Origin: Acidimicrobiales bacterium
GTDB lineage: Bacteria > Actinomycetota > Acidimicrobiia > Acidimicrobiales > Iamiaceae
DNA length: 64,000 nt
Reading direction: 5' to 3'
Assembly (NCBI GenBank): GCA_035547835.1
Contig: DASZTW010000015.1
Span: forward strand, 1 to 64,000
Within the stretch, counting starts at the first letter, position 1. Each line of letters begins with the position of its first letter. A program made the position numbers and the translations under genes. Below the pieces are notes generated by a model. It did no database searches. It was not told where the DNA came from and was given only the letters and a program-made list of their open reading frames with translations. Shown here piece after piece: positions 48,836 to 58,254 of this stretch.

Positions 48836-49516
48836 TCATCGCGGTGACACCAGCGGAGGGCTCAGGGGAGGGCCGTCGACGTGGTCGATGGTGGTGAACG
48901 CCTCGACCGGCCGGCGTGACAGCCGCGTGGCGCGCTTGACCGGTGTGCCGAGGCCGATCAGTGCCACCAGCGCGTGGTCGGCGGGCAGGTGCAGGAGGGG
49001 ACGGGCCTCGTGCTCCGACGCGGCGAGGAAGGTCGTCAACACGCTGCCGAGGCCCTCGGCCCGGGCCGCGAGCAGCAGGTTCTGCACGAACGGGTAGATC
49101 GACGCGCCCCCGATGATCGAGATCCGGTCGAGGTCGCGGTCCATCACCGCGAGCGTGCGCAGATCGGTGGACACCACCAACACCTCGGGCACGTTCTCGA
49201 TGTCGTCCAACATGGCGTGCGTGGGGAGGTTCGGGACCTCGGGGAGGTTGACCGGTGCCGGGTCGGTCGCGCTGTACGCCCGGTAGCCCGACGCCTGCTC
49301 CGTCAGGTAGCGCCTCCACGTGGTGGCGCTGAGATCGGCGAGCTGGCGCCGCAGCTGCGGGTCGCGGATCACCGTGACGTGCCAGCCCTGCTGGTTGCCG
49401 CCGCTCGGCGCGAACCGAGCGTGATCGAGGATCCGGTACAGCACGTCGGGCGACACCGTCTCGGCGGTGAACTTCCGCACCGCTCCGTTGGTTCGCATCG
49501 CTTCGGACAGCTCCAC
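48836..49516 (-). CDS. Nitroreductase-family protein
   Basis: 226 residues from a GTG at 49516. It reads ELSEAMRTNGAVRKFTAETV, ILDHARFAPSGGNQQGWHVT, DIENVPEVLVVSTDLR, GASIYPFVQNLLLAARAEGL and HALVALIGLGTPVKRATRL. FMN-binding Arg-x-x-Arg (R-TNGAVR) and SGGNQQ are present. It transfers hydride from NAD(P)H to nitro or other acceptors. It is 23 bp after the flavin reductase stop on the same strand and probably co-transcribed. Confidence 0.88.
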   Translation of the reverse strand: MELSEAMRTNGAVRKFTAETVSPDVLYRILDHARFAPSGGNQQGWHVTVIRDPQLRRQLADLSATTWRRYLTEQASGYRAYSATDPAPVNLPEVPNLPTHAMLDDIENVPEVLVVSTDLRTLAVMDRDLDRISIIGGASIYPFVQNLLLAARAEGLGSVLTTFLAASEHEARPLLHLPADHALVALIGLGTPVKRATRLSRRPVEAFTTIDHVDGPPLSPPLVSPR

Positions 49517-49539
49517 AACGCCTCCTCGGGCTCGGCAGG

Positions 49540-50052
49540 TCAGTGGCGCCTCACGCCGCCGTACTTCATCCGGGTGTCGGCCATCGACGCGACCGTCGCG
49601 TCGGGATCCACGAGCGCCGCGGCGGTGACTTCCCCCACGAACAGGGTGTGGCTGGCGAAGTCGACGCGTTGGCGCACCGTGCAGTCGAGCCAGGCGACGG
49701 CGTCGTCGAACACGGGCGCGCCGCTCGGCGCGTCGTGGACCGCCCAGCCGTTCAGCGTGGCGCCGCCGTCGACAGCCGGCTTCGAGAACTTCACGAAGAC
49801 CTTGGTGGACCCGGCGTCCCACAAGTTCACCGTGAACGAGCCGCCGTCGGCGATGAGGCGATGGGTGAGCGCAGTGGCCTCGACGCTGACGCCGATCAGC
49901 ACCGGCTCCATGGCCAGCTGGCTGATCCAGCTGGTGGTCATCGCGTTTCGCTCGGCGCCCGCCCGGGAGCCCACCAGCACCAGCGCGTTCGGGATGGCCC
50001 AGGTGACCCGGTTGACGAGCTCGTCGGTGAGCGGTGCGTGGTCCGCGGTCAT
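49540..50052 (-). CDS. Flavin reductase-like FMN-binding protein
   Basis: 170 residues from ATG. It reads VTWAIPNALVLVGSRAGAER, NAMTTSWISQLAMEPVLIGV, SVEATALTHRLIADGGSFTV and NLW, then FASHTLFVGEVTAAALVD. This is the split-barrel flavin reductase fold (pfam Flavin_Reduct) with the (N/A)(A/L)MT(T/A)SW loop that holds FMN. It could supply reduced flavin to monooxygenases such as the one at 29516, although they are not adjacent. Confidence 0.88.
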   Translation of the reverse strand: MTADHAPLTDELVNRVTWAIPNALVLVGSRAGAERNAMTTSWISQLAMEPVLIGVSVEATALTHRLIADGGSFTVNLWDAGSTKVFVKFSKPAVDGGATLNGWAVHDAPSGAPVFDDAVAWLDCTVRQRVDFASHTLFVGEVTAAALVDPDATVASMADTRMKYGGVRRH

Positions 50053-50123
50053 GCGCCAACCGTAGGCGCGGCGACGGATCGACCTCGTCTATCGGCGCGA
50101 TCGGCCCAATCAATCGACAGACA

Positions 50124-50160
50124 CTATCGAAATAGCCTTTTGCTATCTACAATGACTATC
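50124..50160. promoter_or_regulatory. OxyR-type operator upstream of ahpC
   Basis: An AT-rich patch holds ATAG-N7-CTAT (50132-50146), the OxyR core pattern, flanked by further CTATC half-sites at 50124 and 50155 spaced about one helical turn. ahpC starts 42 bp downstream and oxyR is in the same operon direction. Promoter elements probably overlap it. Binding is inferred. Confidence 0.65.
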
Positions 50161-50201
50161 GCAATCGTTCCCCCATCGGATCGCCCAGAGGTGCGTACGG
50201 C

Positions 50202-50765
50202 ATGTCACTGATCAACACCAAGCTCAAGCCCTTCGAGGCCACCGCGTTCCACAACGGTTCGTTCGTCGACGTCACCGACGCGGACCTTCAGGACAAGTGG
50301 TCGATCGTGTTCTTCTACCCGGCTGACTTCACGTTCGTCTGTCCGACCGAGCTCGGCGACCTGGCCGACCGCTACGACGAGTTCAAGAAGCTCGGCGTCG
50401 AGATCTACTCGGTCTCCACCGACACCCACTTCACGCACAAGGCGTGGCACGACAGCTCCGACACCATCGCCAAGATCGAGTACCTCATGGTGGGTGACCC
50501 GACCGGCCAGCTCACCCGCAACTTCGAGGTGATGCGCGAGGGCCAAGGCCTGGCCGACCGTGCGACGTTCCTCATCGACCCGAACGGGGTGATCCAGCTC
50601 GTAGAGGTGACGCCCGAAGGGGTCGGGCGCAACGCCGCCGAGCTGCTCCGCAAGGTGAAGGCCGCGCAGTACGTGGCTGACCACCCCAACGAGGTCTGCC
50701 CGGCCAAGTGGGAAGAGGGCGACGCGACGCTCGCTCCCTCGCTCGACCTCGTCGGCAAGATCTGA
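50202..50765 (+). CDS. ahpC: Alkyl hydroperoxide reductase C (peroxiredoxin)
   Basis: 187 residues from ATG, the usual length for AhpC. Peroxidatic Cys47 is in [19 protein letters not shown], resolving Cys166 in [34 protein letters not shown] and [12 protein letters not shown] are conserved. It reduces peroxides in the cytoplasm with electrons from AhpF. It is of the typical two-Cys enterobacterial-like class with a dedicated AhpF, in contrast to the AhpC/AhpD system of mycobacteria. Confidence 0.97.
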   Translation: MSLINTKLKPFEATAFHNGSFVDVTDADLQDKWSIVFFYPADFTFVCPTELGDLADRYDEFKKLGVEIYSVSTDTHFTHKAWHDSSDTIAKIEYLMVGDPTGQLTRNFEVMREGQGLADRATFLIDPNGVIQLVEVTPEGVGRNAAELLRKVKAAQYVADHPNEVCPAKWEEGDATLAPSLDLVGKI

Positions 50766-50874
50766 TCGTCAGGTGCGGGCGGGCAGGGCACACCGCCCGG
50801 CCCGCCCCGACCACCTGCACGAGCGCGATCACCGACGCCTGCCAACCGACGCTCGACCTGTCTCTGGAGTTCCC

Positions 50875-52482
50875 GTGCTCGACCCGAACCTGCTCGCACA
50901 GCTCGAAGGCCACTTCGCCAAGATCTCGACCCCCGTCGAGCTGGTGGCGCGCTTCGACGAGACCGCGCGCTCGACCGATCTCCGCAGCCTGCTCGACCAG
51001 ATCGCGTCGACGTCAGATCTGGTGGAGGTCGTCGAGGACGACACCGCACCCGACCGGACCCCGTCTTTCGCAGTCCGGCGCTCCGGCACCGACGTCGAGG
51101 TGGCGTTCGCCGGGCTGCCGGTCGGCCACGAGCTCACCTCGCTCGTGCTGGCCATCTTGCAAGTGGGTGGACACCCGTCGACTGCTGCCGACGAAGTGCT
51201 GGACCAGGTCCGTGCCATCGACACCGACCTCGTGTTCGAGACGTACTTCTCCACGACGTGCCAGAACTGCCCCGACGTGGTGCAGGCGCTCAACTCGATG
51301 AGCGTCGTCAACCCCCGCATCCGCCACATCGCCATCGACGGCGCCGCCTTCCAACACGAGGTCGACGAGCGCCACGTGATGGCCGTCCCCACGGTGTTCT
51401 GCAACGGCGAGTTGTTCGACCAGGGGCGCATGACCCTCGACCAGATCGTCGCCCGGCTCGACAGCGGTGCAGCCGAGCGTCGCGCCCGCGAGCTCGAAGC
51501 GATGGAGCCGTTCGATGTGCTCATCGTGGGTGGCGGGCCCGCCGGCGCGGCCGCCGCGATCTACGCCGCGCGCAAGGGCATCCGCACCGGTCTGCTCGCC
51601 GAGCGGTTGGGTGGCCAAGTGCTCGACACCATGTCGATCGAGAACTTCGTGTCGGTGCCGGCCACCGATGGTCCCGCCCTCGCCGCCGCGCTTCAGCGGC
51701 ACGTCAAGGAGCACGACGTCGAGGTCATCGACTTGCAGCGGGCGACCCGCCTCGAGCCGGCGGCCGGGCCTGGCGGCCTGGCCCGGGTGGTGCTCGACAG
51801 TGGCGCCACGCTGGAGGCCCGCACGGTCATCTTGTCGACCGGCGCGCGGTGGCGACAGCTCGGGGTGCCAGGCGAGGCCGAACACCGCAACAAGGGCGTG
51901 ACGTACTGCCCCCACTGCGACGGCCCGCTGTTCAAAGGCAAGCGCGTGGCCGTGATCGGCGGCGGCAACTCGGGTGTCGAGGCCGCCATCGACCTGGCTG
52001 GCGTGGTGTCGCGCGTGACGTTGCTCGAGTTCGACGAGCGGCTCCGCGCCGACGACGTGCTCCAGCGCAAGCTGAACAGCCTGCCGAACGCCGAGGTGAT
52101 CCTCGGCGCACGGACGACCGGCGTGGTGGGCGACGGCACCGCGGTCACGGGGCTGGCGTACGAGGCCGTCGGAAGCGGCGAGCCCCGCGACCTCGGGGTC
52201 GAGGGCGTGTTCGTGCAGATCGGCCTGCTGCCCAACACCGAATGGCTCGATGGGGCGATCGACCTCACCGAGCGCGGCGAGATCGTGATCGACGAGCACG
52301 GTCGCACGTCGGCGCCCGGTGTGTTCGCCGCGGGCGACTGCACGACCGTGCCGTTCAAGCAGATCGTGGTGGCCATGGGCGCCGGGTCGACGGCAGCGCT
52401 GTCGGCGTTCGAGCACCTGATCCGCACGTCGGCGCCGAGCGGGGCGGCGGCCGACCCTGCGGCGCTTGCCACCGCCGGCTGA
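50875..52482 (+). CDS. ahpF: Alkyl hydroperoxide reductase F (thioredoxin-reductase-like)
   Basis: 535 residues from a GTG at 50875 with GGAG 6 nt upstream. The N-terminal tandem thioredoxin-fold domain carries CxxC (TTCQNCPD, Cys129/Cys132). Then FAD motif [20 protein letters not shown], redox site [14 protein letters not shown](P) motif [19 protein letters not shown] and the C-terminal FAD site [20 protein letters not shown]. It passes electrons from NADH to AhpC. Length matches the family (~520). A 110-bp gap after ahpC shows no separate promoter that I can see. Confidence 0.96.
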   Translation: MLDPNLLAQLEGHFAKISTPVELVARFDETARSTDLRSLLDQIASTSDLVEVVEDDTAPDRTPSFAVRRSGTDVEVAFAGLPVGHELTSLVLAILQVGGHPSTAADEVLDQVRAIDTDLVFETYFSTTCQNCPDVVQALNSMSVVNPRIRHIAIDGAAFQHEVDERHVMAVPTVFCNGELFDQGRMTLDQIVARLDSGAAERRARELEAMEPFDVLIVGGGPAGAAAAIYAARKGIRTGLLAERLGGQVLDTMSIENFVSVPATDGPALAAALQRHVKEHDVEVIDLQRATRLEPAAGPGGLARVVLDSGATLEARTVILSTGARWRQLGVPGEAEHRNKGVTYCPHCDGPLFKGKRVAVIGGGNSGVEAAIDLAGVVSRVTLLEFDERLRADDVLQRKLNSLPNAEVILGARTTGVVGDGTAVTGLAYEAVGSGEPRDLGVEGVFVQIGLLPNTEWLDGAIDLTERGEIVIDEHGRTSAPGVFAAGDCTTVPFKQIVVAMGAGSTAALSAFEHLIRTSAPSGAAADPAALATAG

Positions 52483-52501
52483 CGAGGCCAAGGGTGTGGC
52501 G

Positions 52502-53419
52502 GTGAACTTGCGCGACTTGCAGTATCTGGTGGCCGTCGGCGACCACCGGCACTTTGGGAAGGCGGCAGAAGCGTCGTTCGTCAGCCAGCCCACGCTGTCG
52601 ACCCAGATCAAGAAGCTCGAGCGTGAGCTCGGCGTCGAGCTGGTGGAGCGCAACCCCGGGCGCATCTTGTTGACGAACGCGGGGGAGCGGGTGGCCGAAC
52701 GCGCCCGAGTGATGTTGCGCCAGGCCGACGAGATCCGCGGCATCGCCCAACAGGCCCAGGACCCCGACGCCGGCAGCATCCGGTTGGCGTTGATCCCGAC
52801 GTTGGCGCCGTACCTGCTGCCGCACGTCGTGCCCACGTTGCACGAGCAGTTCCCTCGTCTCGAGCTGCTGCTGGTCGAGGAGAAGACCGAACCGTTGCTC
52901 GAGCGGTTGCGCGAGGGCGATCTCGACGTCGGCGTGTTGGCCTTGCCGGTGGATGCCGACCAACTGCTCGTCGAGCCGCTGTTCACCGAAGACTTCGTGC
53001 TGGTCGCGCCTCCTGGCCACCCGCTCGCCGAGCTGACCGAGCCGATCGACCCCGCTGTCCTCGCCGGCCAGGACGTGTTGCTGCTCGAAGAAGGGCACTG
53101 CCTTCGCGACCAGGCGCTCGACGTGTGCCGTCTCGCCGGCGCCGCGGAGCGGATCGGCTTCCGGGCGACCAGCCTCGAGACGTTGCGCCAGATGGTGGCG
53201 GCCGGCGTCGGCATCACGCTGATGCCCGAGCTGGCGATGCAACCGCCGGTCCCCGAGTCCGACGACCTGGCCATGCGACGCTTCGCCGAACCGGTGCCGC
53301 GCCGCGAGATCGCCATGTTGTGGCGCCGCACGAGCGTCTATCGCGACTTGCTGCCCCGCGTGGCCGACGTGCTCCGCGACTTGCCTGCGAGCCTCCGGGG
53401 CGTCACGCCCGAGCGCTGA
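52502..53419 (+). CDS. oxyR: Peroxide sensor OxyR (LysR family)
   Basis: 305 residues from a GTG at 52502, chosen because LysR proteins start just before NLRDLQYLVAVGDHRHFGKA. The HTH is AAEASFVSQPTLSTQIKKLE. The redox pair is placed as in E. coli OxyR: Cys200 and Cys209 in EEGHCLRDQALDVC (E. coli 199/208). Oxidation would form a disulfide and activate ahpCF. Here it sits downstream of ahpCF in the same direction, 19 bp after the ahpF stop, so it likely autoregulates from the ahpC promoter. Confidence 0.94.
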   Translation: MNLRDLQYLVAVGDHRHFGKAAEASFVSQPTLSTQIKKLERELGVELVERNPGRILLTNAGERVAERARVMLRQADEIRGIAQQAQDPDAGSIRLALIPTLAPYLLPHVVPTLHEQFPRLELLLVEEKTEPLLERLREGDLDVGVLALPVDADQLLVEPLFTEDFVLVAPPGHPLAELTEPIDPAVLAGQDVLLLEEGHCLRDQALDVCRLAGAAERIGFRATSLETLRQMVAAGVGITLMPELAMQPPVPESDDLAMRRFAEPVPRREIAMLWRRTSVYRDLLPRVADVLRDLPASLRGVTPER

Positions 53420-53584
53420 CACCCCGGCAGGATCGGCGTGCCGCGCCGGCGGCCTGACCCGGCCGGCCACGACGGCGAGACCGCCACCGACCGACCGAGG
53501 GGCGCGCGACCGCCGGAGGTCGCTACCGTCGCGGACATCGCCACGCCCCGGACAGGTGCACGTGGCTCGAGACCCGGGGGGTCG

Positions 53585-54793
53585 ATGGTGTCGAGTGAAG
53601 CTGCGTCGTTGCCGAACGCGTCGGGCTACGGGATGGAGGCGCTGCTCGACATGGCGTCGCCGCAGCCCATGTACCAGTACCAGATCGAACACGGCGGGGT
53701 ACTCACCCCCATGGAGGGTCTGGTCATGACCTTCTCCCGTGAGCTGTGCGAACACGTGTTGCGCAACCACGACGACTTCTCCTCCCACGTCGAGATGAAG
53801 CTGGGGAACGTCCGCCCGTTGATCCCGCTGAACATCGATCCGCCGCAGCACTCGAAGTTCCGCAAATTGCTCGATCCGCTCTTCGCGCCCCGCCGGATGG
53901 ACGAGCAGGAGCCCGACATCGTGCGGCGCACGAACGCGCTCATCGACACGTTCATCGACAAGGGCGAGTGCAACTTCACCGAGGAGTTCGCGGAGATCTT
54001 GCCGAGCTCGGTGTTCCTCGGGCTCATGGGGCTGCCCGAACAGGAGCTGCGCATGTTCCTCGACCTGCGCGACGGGATCCTGCACGCCGAGAAGGTCGAC
54101 CCGGACGTGATGTTCGACGCCGACAAGCGCCAAGAGGTGATGGGTCGCACCGGCCAGCAGATCTACGACTACTTCGGGGCGCTGGTCGACGAACGCACCG
54201 CCCATCCGAGCGACGACGTGATCACCAGGTTCGTGCAGCACGAAGTCGACGGGGAGCGCCTGTCGCGCGAGGAAGTCCTCGACATCTTGTACCTGTTCCT
54301 GATCGCCGGCCTCGACACGGTGAGCGACACGCTCACGTGCATGTACGCGTTCTTGGCCACGCATCCCGACCACCGGCGCCAGATCGTCGACGACCCGTCC
54401 TGCATCCCGGCGGCGGTCGAGGAGCTGCTCCGCTGGGAGACACCAGTGCCGTTCGGGTCACCGCGGGTGGCCACCCGCGACACCGAGCTGCCCAACGGCT
54501 GCCCGGTGAAGGCGGGCACGGCCATCACGGTCTCCTACGGCGCGGCCAACATCGACCCCTCGGAGTACCCCGACGCCAACGACGTGCGCTTCGACCGCGA
54601 GACGAACCGGCACATCGCGTTCGGCGGCGGCGTGCACCGCTGCCTCGGCTCGCACCTCGCTCGACGCGAGCTCCGCGTGGCGCTGCGGGAGTGGCACCGC
54701 CGCATTCCCGACTACCGGCTCAAGCCGGGCCACGAGGAGCTCGTCTACCCGCCAGGGTTGCGCCACGTCCGCGATCTGACCTTGGCGTGGTGA
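53585..54793 (+). CDS. Cytochrome P450
   Basis: 402 residues from the ATG at 53585. I-helix FLIAGLDTVSDTLTCMYAFL (GxDTV, with the acidic Asp-Thr pair), ExxR in EELLRWETPVPFGSPR, heme loop FGGGVHRCLGSHLARRELRV. ID(P)PQHSKFRKLLDPLFAP is the typical substrate-side segment. It is a soluble class I-type P450, third in the window and outside the two operons. No ferredoxin gene is next to it. Confidence 0.92.
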   Translation: MVSSEAASLPNASGYGMEALLDMASPQPMYQYQIEHGGVLTPMEGLVMTFSRELCEHVLRNHDDFSSHVEMKLGNVRPLIPLNIDPPQHSKFRKLLDPLFAPRRMDEQEPDIVRRTNALIDTFIDKGECNFTEEFAEILPSSVFLGLMGLPEQELRMFLDLRDGILHAEKVDPDVMFDADKRQEVMGRTGQQIYDYFGALVDERTAHPSDDVITRFVQHEVDGERLSREEVLDILYLFLIAGLDTVSDTLTCMYAFLATHPDHRRQIVDDPSCIPAAVEELLRWETPVPFGSPRVATRDTELPNGCPVKAGTAITVSYGAANIDPSEYPDANDVRFDRETNRHIAFGGGVHRCLGSHLARRELRVALREWHRRIPDYRLKPGHEELVYPPGLRHVRDLTLAW

Positions 54794-54835
54794 GCGCCCG
54801 GCGCCCCGCTTGACCCCCCTGATCGTCGCGTCAGG

Positions 54836-54984
54836 GGCCGGGCCCGGGGTCGGGGCGAGCGAGCTCCTCTCCGGCGGGCACCACCAGCCCATCGGGCTTG
54901 CCCACGGCGCCGGCGACGTTGGCCCGGAACTTGGTGGAGGCACCCCCGACGGTGATCGGGAGTCCGACGTGGGCCCGCACGCGG
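54836..54984 (-). pseudogene. DinB (DNA polymerase IV) fragment
   Basis: The complement frame reads NRVRAHVGLPITVGGASTKF, then NVAGAVGKPDGLVVPAGEEL and a stop at 54836-54838. It matches the palm-domain segment (GLP.TVG.A.TKF.AKVAS..AKPDGL) of Y-family polymerases, with several changes. Nothing of the N- or C-terminal parts remains and no start is present. It is a ~50-codon relic in the gap between the P450 and the esterase. Confidence 0.6.
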
Positions 54985-55084
54985 TTCGTCCATGGCTGGC
55001 AGGCGGGCGAGGGCGAACCGCGACACCCGTGGCGAACCTCGCCGCCTGAGTCCGCACCGGGGCGAGGCGGTACGGTCCCGAACC

Positions 55085-56239
55085 ATGACCACCGAGGCTC
55101 GTTCCCTTCCGCCGAGCGTCGACCCGAAGCAGGTCGACGCGCTCCTCACCCGCGTGCAACGAGAGATCGACGACGGTCTCCTCCCGGCGTGCCAGGTGGC
55201 GATCGCGGTCGACGGAGAAGTGGTGGTCGACGAGACGTTCGGCGTGGAGCCCCCGACCCGGTTCGTGCCGTTCTCGGCGACCAAGGTGCTGACCGCTGCC
55301 GCGACGTGGAGGCTGATCGGCGACGGCGCGCTCGACGTCGGCCGCACCGTCGCGTCGTACGTCCCCGCGTTCGCCACGAACGGCAAGGAGGTCGTGACGG
55401 TCGAGCAGGTGCTGTTGCACACCGGCGGGTTCCCGATGGCCCCGTTGGGCCCGAACAAGTGGGGCACCCGCGAGAGTCGGCTCGAGGCGTTCGGTCGCTG
55501 GCGGCTCACCCTCACGCCGGGCGAGACGTACGTGTACCACCCCACCGCCGCGCACTGGGTGCTGGCCGAGATCATCGAGACCCTGACGGGCGAGCCCTAC
55601 ACCGATGCGATCCAGCACCTGGTGAGCGGACCGCTCGGCCTACCCCGGTTGCTCGGGATCCCCCTCGACCAGCAGACCGGGATCGCCGACGCGGTCGGCG
55701 TGGGTGCGCAGCCGACCCCGGCCGAGATGGAGCAGGAGTTCGGGATCGCGATCGATCTGGCTCAGTTCATCCCGCCCGACGTCGCGCTCGCGGCGCTGCT
55801 CACGCTGAACAGCCCCTCGGCACGGGAGGTCGGGGTGCCGGGCGGCGGTGGCGTGATGCGGGCCGCGGACCTGGCGATGGTGTACCAGGGTCTGCTCCAC
55901 AATCCCTGCGACTTGTGGGACGCCGCGGTGCTCGCCGACGCCACCGGTCACGTCCGCAACAACCTGCCCGACTGGCTGGGCGTGCCGGCCAACCGGAGCC
56001 TGGGCCTGGTGATCGCCGGCGACGACGGTCGCGCCACCGAGCGTGGCTTCAGCGAAGCGGCCTCGCCGCGGGCGTTCGGCCACAACGGTGCCGGCGGCCA
56101 GCTCGCGTTCGCCGATCCCGACACGGGCATCAGCGCGGTCTACCTCACCAACGGGCTCGACCAGCACCTGATCCGCGAGCGGCGCCGCAACGCCGACATC
56201 GGCGCGCACTTGGCGCGGGTGGCGGCAGCCACCTGCTGA
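55085..56239 (+). CDS. Serine beta-lactamase-fold esterase/hydrolase
   Basis: 384 residues from ATG. Nucleophile motif SxxK is FVPFSATKVLTAAATWRLI (Ser ~73); the second Tyr-containing motif is in ETYVYHPTAAHWVLAEII; a late HNGAGGQLAFADP segment corresponds to the HxG/KTG box. No signal peptide is visible, so it is cytoplasmic, unlike class C beta-lactamases. It probably hydrolyses esters (EstB-like). 54 bp separates it from the alpha/beta hydrolase gene. Confidence 0.88.
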   Translation: MTTEARSLPPSVDPKQVDALLTRVQREIDDGLLPACQVAIAVDGEVVVDETFGVEPPTRFVPFSATKVLTAAATWRLIGDGALDVGRTVASYVPAFATNGKEVVTVEQVLLHTGGFPMAPLGPNKWGTRESRLEAFGRWRLTLTPGETYVYHPTAAHWVLAEIIETLTGEPYTDAIQHLVSGPLGLPRLLGIPLDQQTGIADAVGVGAQPTPAEMEQEFGIAIDLAQFIPPDVALAALLTLNSPSAREVGVPGGGGVMRAADLAMVYQGLLHNPCDLWDAAVLADATGHVRNNLPDWLGVPANRSLGLVIAGDDGRATERGFSEAASPRAFGHNGAGGQLAFADPDTGISAVYLTNGLDQHLIRERRRNADIGAHLARVAAATC

Positions 56240-56293
56240 GGCGGCAAACAGCCGCCCGCCCGGGTGAGGCCGGCCCTCGGTACGCTCCCGGCC

Positions 56294-57148
56294 ATGGGGG
56301 ACATGCAGCTACCTGACGGCCGGACGATCAGTTACCGCGAGGTCGGTGACCCGGACGGCGTTCCAGTCATCGCGTTGCACGGCTCGCCGGGGTCGTCACG
56401 CCAACTGCAAGGCCTCGGCGGTCCGGCGCAGGCACGCGGGGTGCGCCTGATCCTGCCGGACCGGGCCGGCTACGGCGGGTCCACGTTCGACCCGGCGCGC
56501 ACGCTGTCGTCGGACGCGGCCGACAACGCCGCGCTGCTCGACCACCTCGGGCTCGACCGAGTGGCCGTCGCGGGCCTGTCCGGCGGTGGTCCTCACGCGC
56601 TGGCCCTGGCCGCTCGCCACCCCGAGAAGGTTCGCGCTGTCGCCACCATCGGGGGCGTGGCACCGATGAAGCCACGAGACCCGTCGTTGCCGCCGGATCG
56701 GCTGTTCAGCCGGGTGGCGGGGTGGTCGGAGTCGGGTGCTCGGGCGGTGTTCGGCCTGACCACTTGGCTGGCGCACCGGAACCCCGAGGGGATCCTCGAC
56801 CGCTTCGCCAAAGTGATGGCACCTGCGGACGCGGAAGTGCTCCGCGACGACCCGGCCACCCGCGAGGCCATGCTCGACGACTTCCGCAACCCGGCACCCA
56901 CCACCGCCAGAGCCACGGCGCGGGACTTCGCGCTGTTCGCGAAACCGTGGGACATCGACCTCGGCGCGGTCGCGGCCCATGTCGACGTCTGGCATGGCGA
57001 CGAGGATCGCAACGTGCCGGTGCAGCACGGTCGGCTCCTGGCGCGGGTCTTGCCCGATGCGGAGCTGCACGAGATCGAAGGTGGCGGTCATCTGTTGCTC
57101 GGCCAGCTCGACGACGTCTTGGGGGGCCTCAGCGGCGGCCGCCCTTGA
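56294..57148 (+). CDS. Alpha/beta-hydrolase
   Basis: 284 residues from ATG. It reads ISYREVGDPDGVPVIALHGS (oxyanion HGSPGSSRQ), VRLILPDRAGYGGSTFDPAR, nucleophile elbow VAVAGLSGGGPHALALAARH (GLSGGG), Asp in VWHGDEDRNVPV and His in IEGGGHLLLGQ. All catalytic residues are present. Family members cleave esters, lactones or C-C bonds. The substrate is unknown; it shares direction with the upstream esterase. Confidence 0.9.
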   Translation: MGDMQLPDGRTISYREVGDPDGVPVIALHGSPGSSRQLQGLGGPAQARGVRLILPDRAGYGGSTFDPARTLSSDAADNAALLDHLGLDRVAVAGLSGGGPHALALAARHPEKVRAVATIGGVAPMKPRDPSLPPDRLFSRVAGWSESGARAVFGLTTWLAHRNPEGILDRFAKVMAPADAEVLRDDPATREAMLDDFRNPAPTTARATARDFALFAKPWDIDLGAVAAHVDVWHGDEDRNVPVQHGRLLARVLPDAELHEIEGGGHLLLGQLDDVLGGLSGGRP

Positions 57149-57363
57149 CGGGTCTCCGCCGAGGTGCAGCCCTGCTCAGGACCTGCGCGGATCGGTGGTG
57201 GCGTGTGGCTTGCTGGATCACCGTGCAACGGCGACAGCGTGGCACCAACGGCCGTGCTCGGGGTCGCCTCATGTCGGGAGCACGTGGGCGAAGAACAATG
57301 CAGCTGATGATGCCTGCATCAACGAGTTCGGTCTCGCACGTGGCGCGCCGGTAGAACGAAACG

Positions 57364-58233
57364 ATGGATCTCGATCTGCACGTGTCGCGCTTCGACTGGG
57401 CCGGTGGCCCTGCGGGGATCGGGCCGGGAGTGGCCGAGCTCGCGCAGCGGGCAGAGACGGTGGGCGTCCGCACGTTCTCGTTCATGGACCACTACTTCCA
57501 GATGGACTGGATGGCGCCGGCCGAGGACCCGATGCTCGAGGGCTACACCAGCCTCGGGTTCGTGGCAGGGTGCACGGAGCGGCTCCGCCTCCGCCTGCTG
57601 GTCACCGGCGTCACGTACCGCCACCCCGGGCTGCTGGCCAAGATCGTCACCACGCTCGACGTGTTGTCGGGGGGCCGGGCCGAGCTCGGCCTCGGCGCGG
57701 CGTGGTACGAGCGTGAGCACCTCGGGTTGGGCGTGCCGTTCCCGCCGACCGCGGAACGCTTCGAGCGCCTCGAGGAAGCGTTGCAGATCTGCCTCCAGAT
57801 GTGGAGCGACAACGACGGGCCGTTCGACGGCAAGCACTACGAGCTCGCGGCCACGTTGTGCCGGCCGGAGCCGGTGAGCTCCCCGCGGCCCCGGATCATG
57901 ATCGGCGGCAGCGGCGAACGGAAGACGCTGCGGTTGGTGGCCCAGTACGCGGATGCGTGCAACATCATCTGCGCGCCCGACGAGCTCCCCCACAAGATCG
58001 ACGTGCTGCACGATCACTGTGCGACGCTCGGTCGCGATCCCGCCGAGATCGAGATCACCACGCTGTACCGCGGCTTCGAGGAGGGCAGCGACGTCGACGC
58101 TGCGCTGCGCGACATGGGGCGCTTCGCCGAGCTCGGCGTGTCGGGCGTGGTCGTCGCTGTGTCCGGCGACGACCCTGGCCGCTGGTTGGAGTCGACGTTC
58201 GCGCCCATCATGGACCGCATCGCCGCCAGCTGA
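57364..58233 (+). CDS. Luciferase-like (LLM class, F420-type) oxidoreductase
   Basis: 289 residues from ATG. It reads WAGGPAGIGPGVAELAQRAE, FSFMDHYFQMDWM, LLVTGVTYRHPGLLAKIVTT, LDVLSGGRAELGLGAAWYER and PRIMIGGSGERKTLRLVAQY. The TLDVLSGGR.ELG(L/I)GA.W and P.(I/L)(I/V)GG.GE...(L/R) motifs define the LLM fold; members in actinobacteria commonly use F420. About 215 bp before it shows no gene. It converges on the epoxide hydrolase (21 bp). Confidence 0.9.
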   Translation: MDLDLHVSRFDWAGGPAGIGPGVAELAQRAETVGVRTFSFMDHYFQMDWMAPAEDPMLEGYTSLGFVAGCTERLRLRLLVTGVTYRHPGLLAKIVTTLDVLSGGRAELGLGAAWYEREHLGLGVPFPPTAERFERLEEALQICLQMWSDNDGPFDGKHYELAATLCRPEPVSSPRPRIMIGGSGERKTLRLVAQYADACNIICAPDELPHKIDVLHDHCATLGRDPAEIEITTLYRGFEEGSDVDAALRDMGRFAELGVSGVVVAVSGDDPGRWLESTFAPIMDRIAAS

Positions 58234-58254
58234 GCCGGCTCCGCGAACGGCGGC

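Noticed and set aside
51013-53331. 772-residue minus-strand ORF
   Set aside because: Antisense to ahpF and oxyR; Arg/His-rich shadow.
52355-54373. 672-residue minus-strand ORF
   Set aside because: Antisense to oxyR and the P450; no motif.
57149-57363. Possible small gene in the gap before the luciferase-like gene
   Set aside because: No frame of natural composition; only a weak TGCAG/CTGCA inverted pair near 57300.
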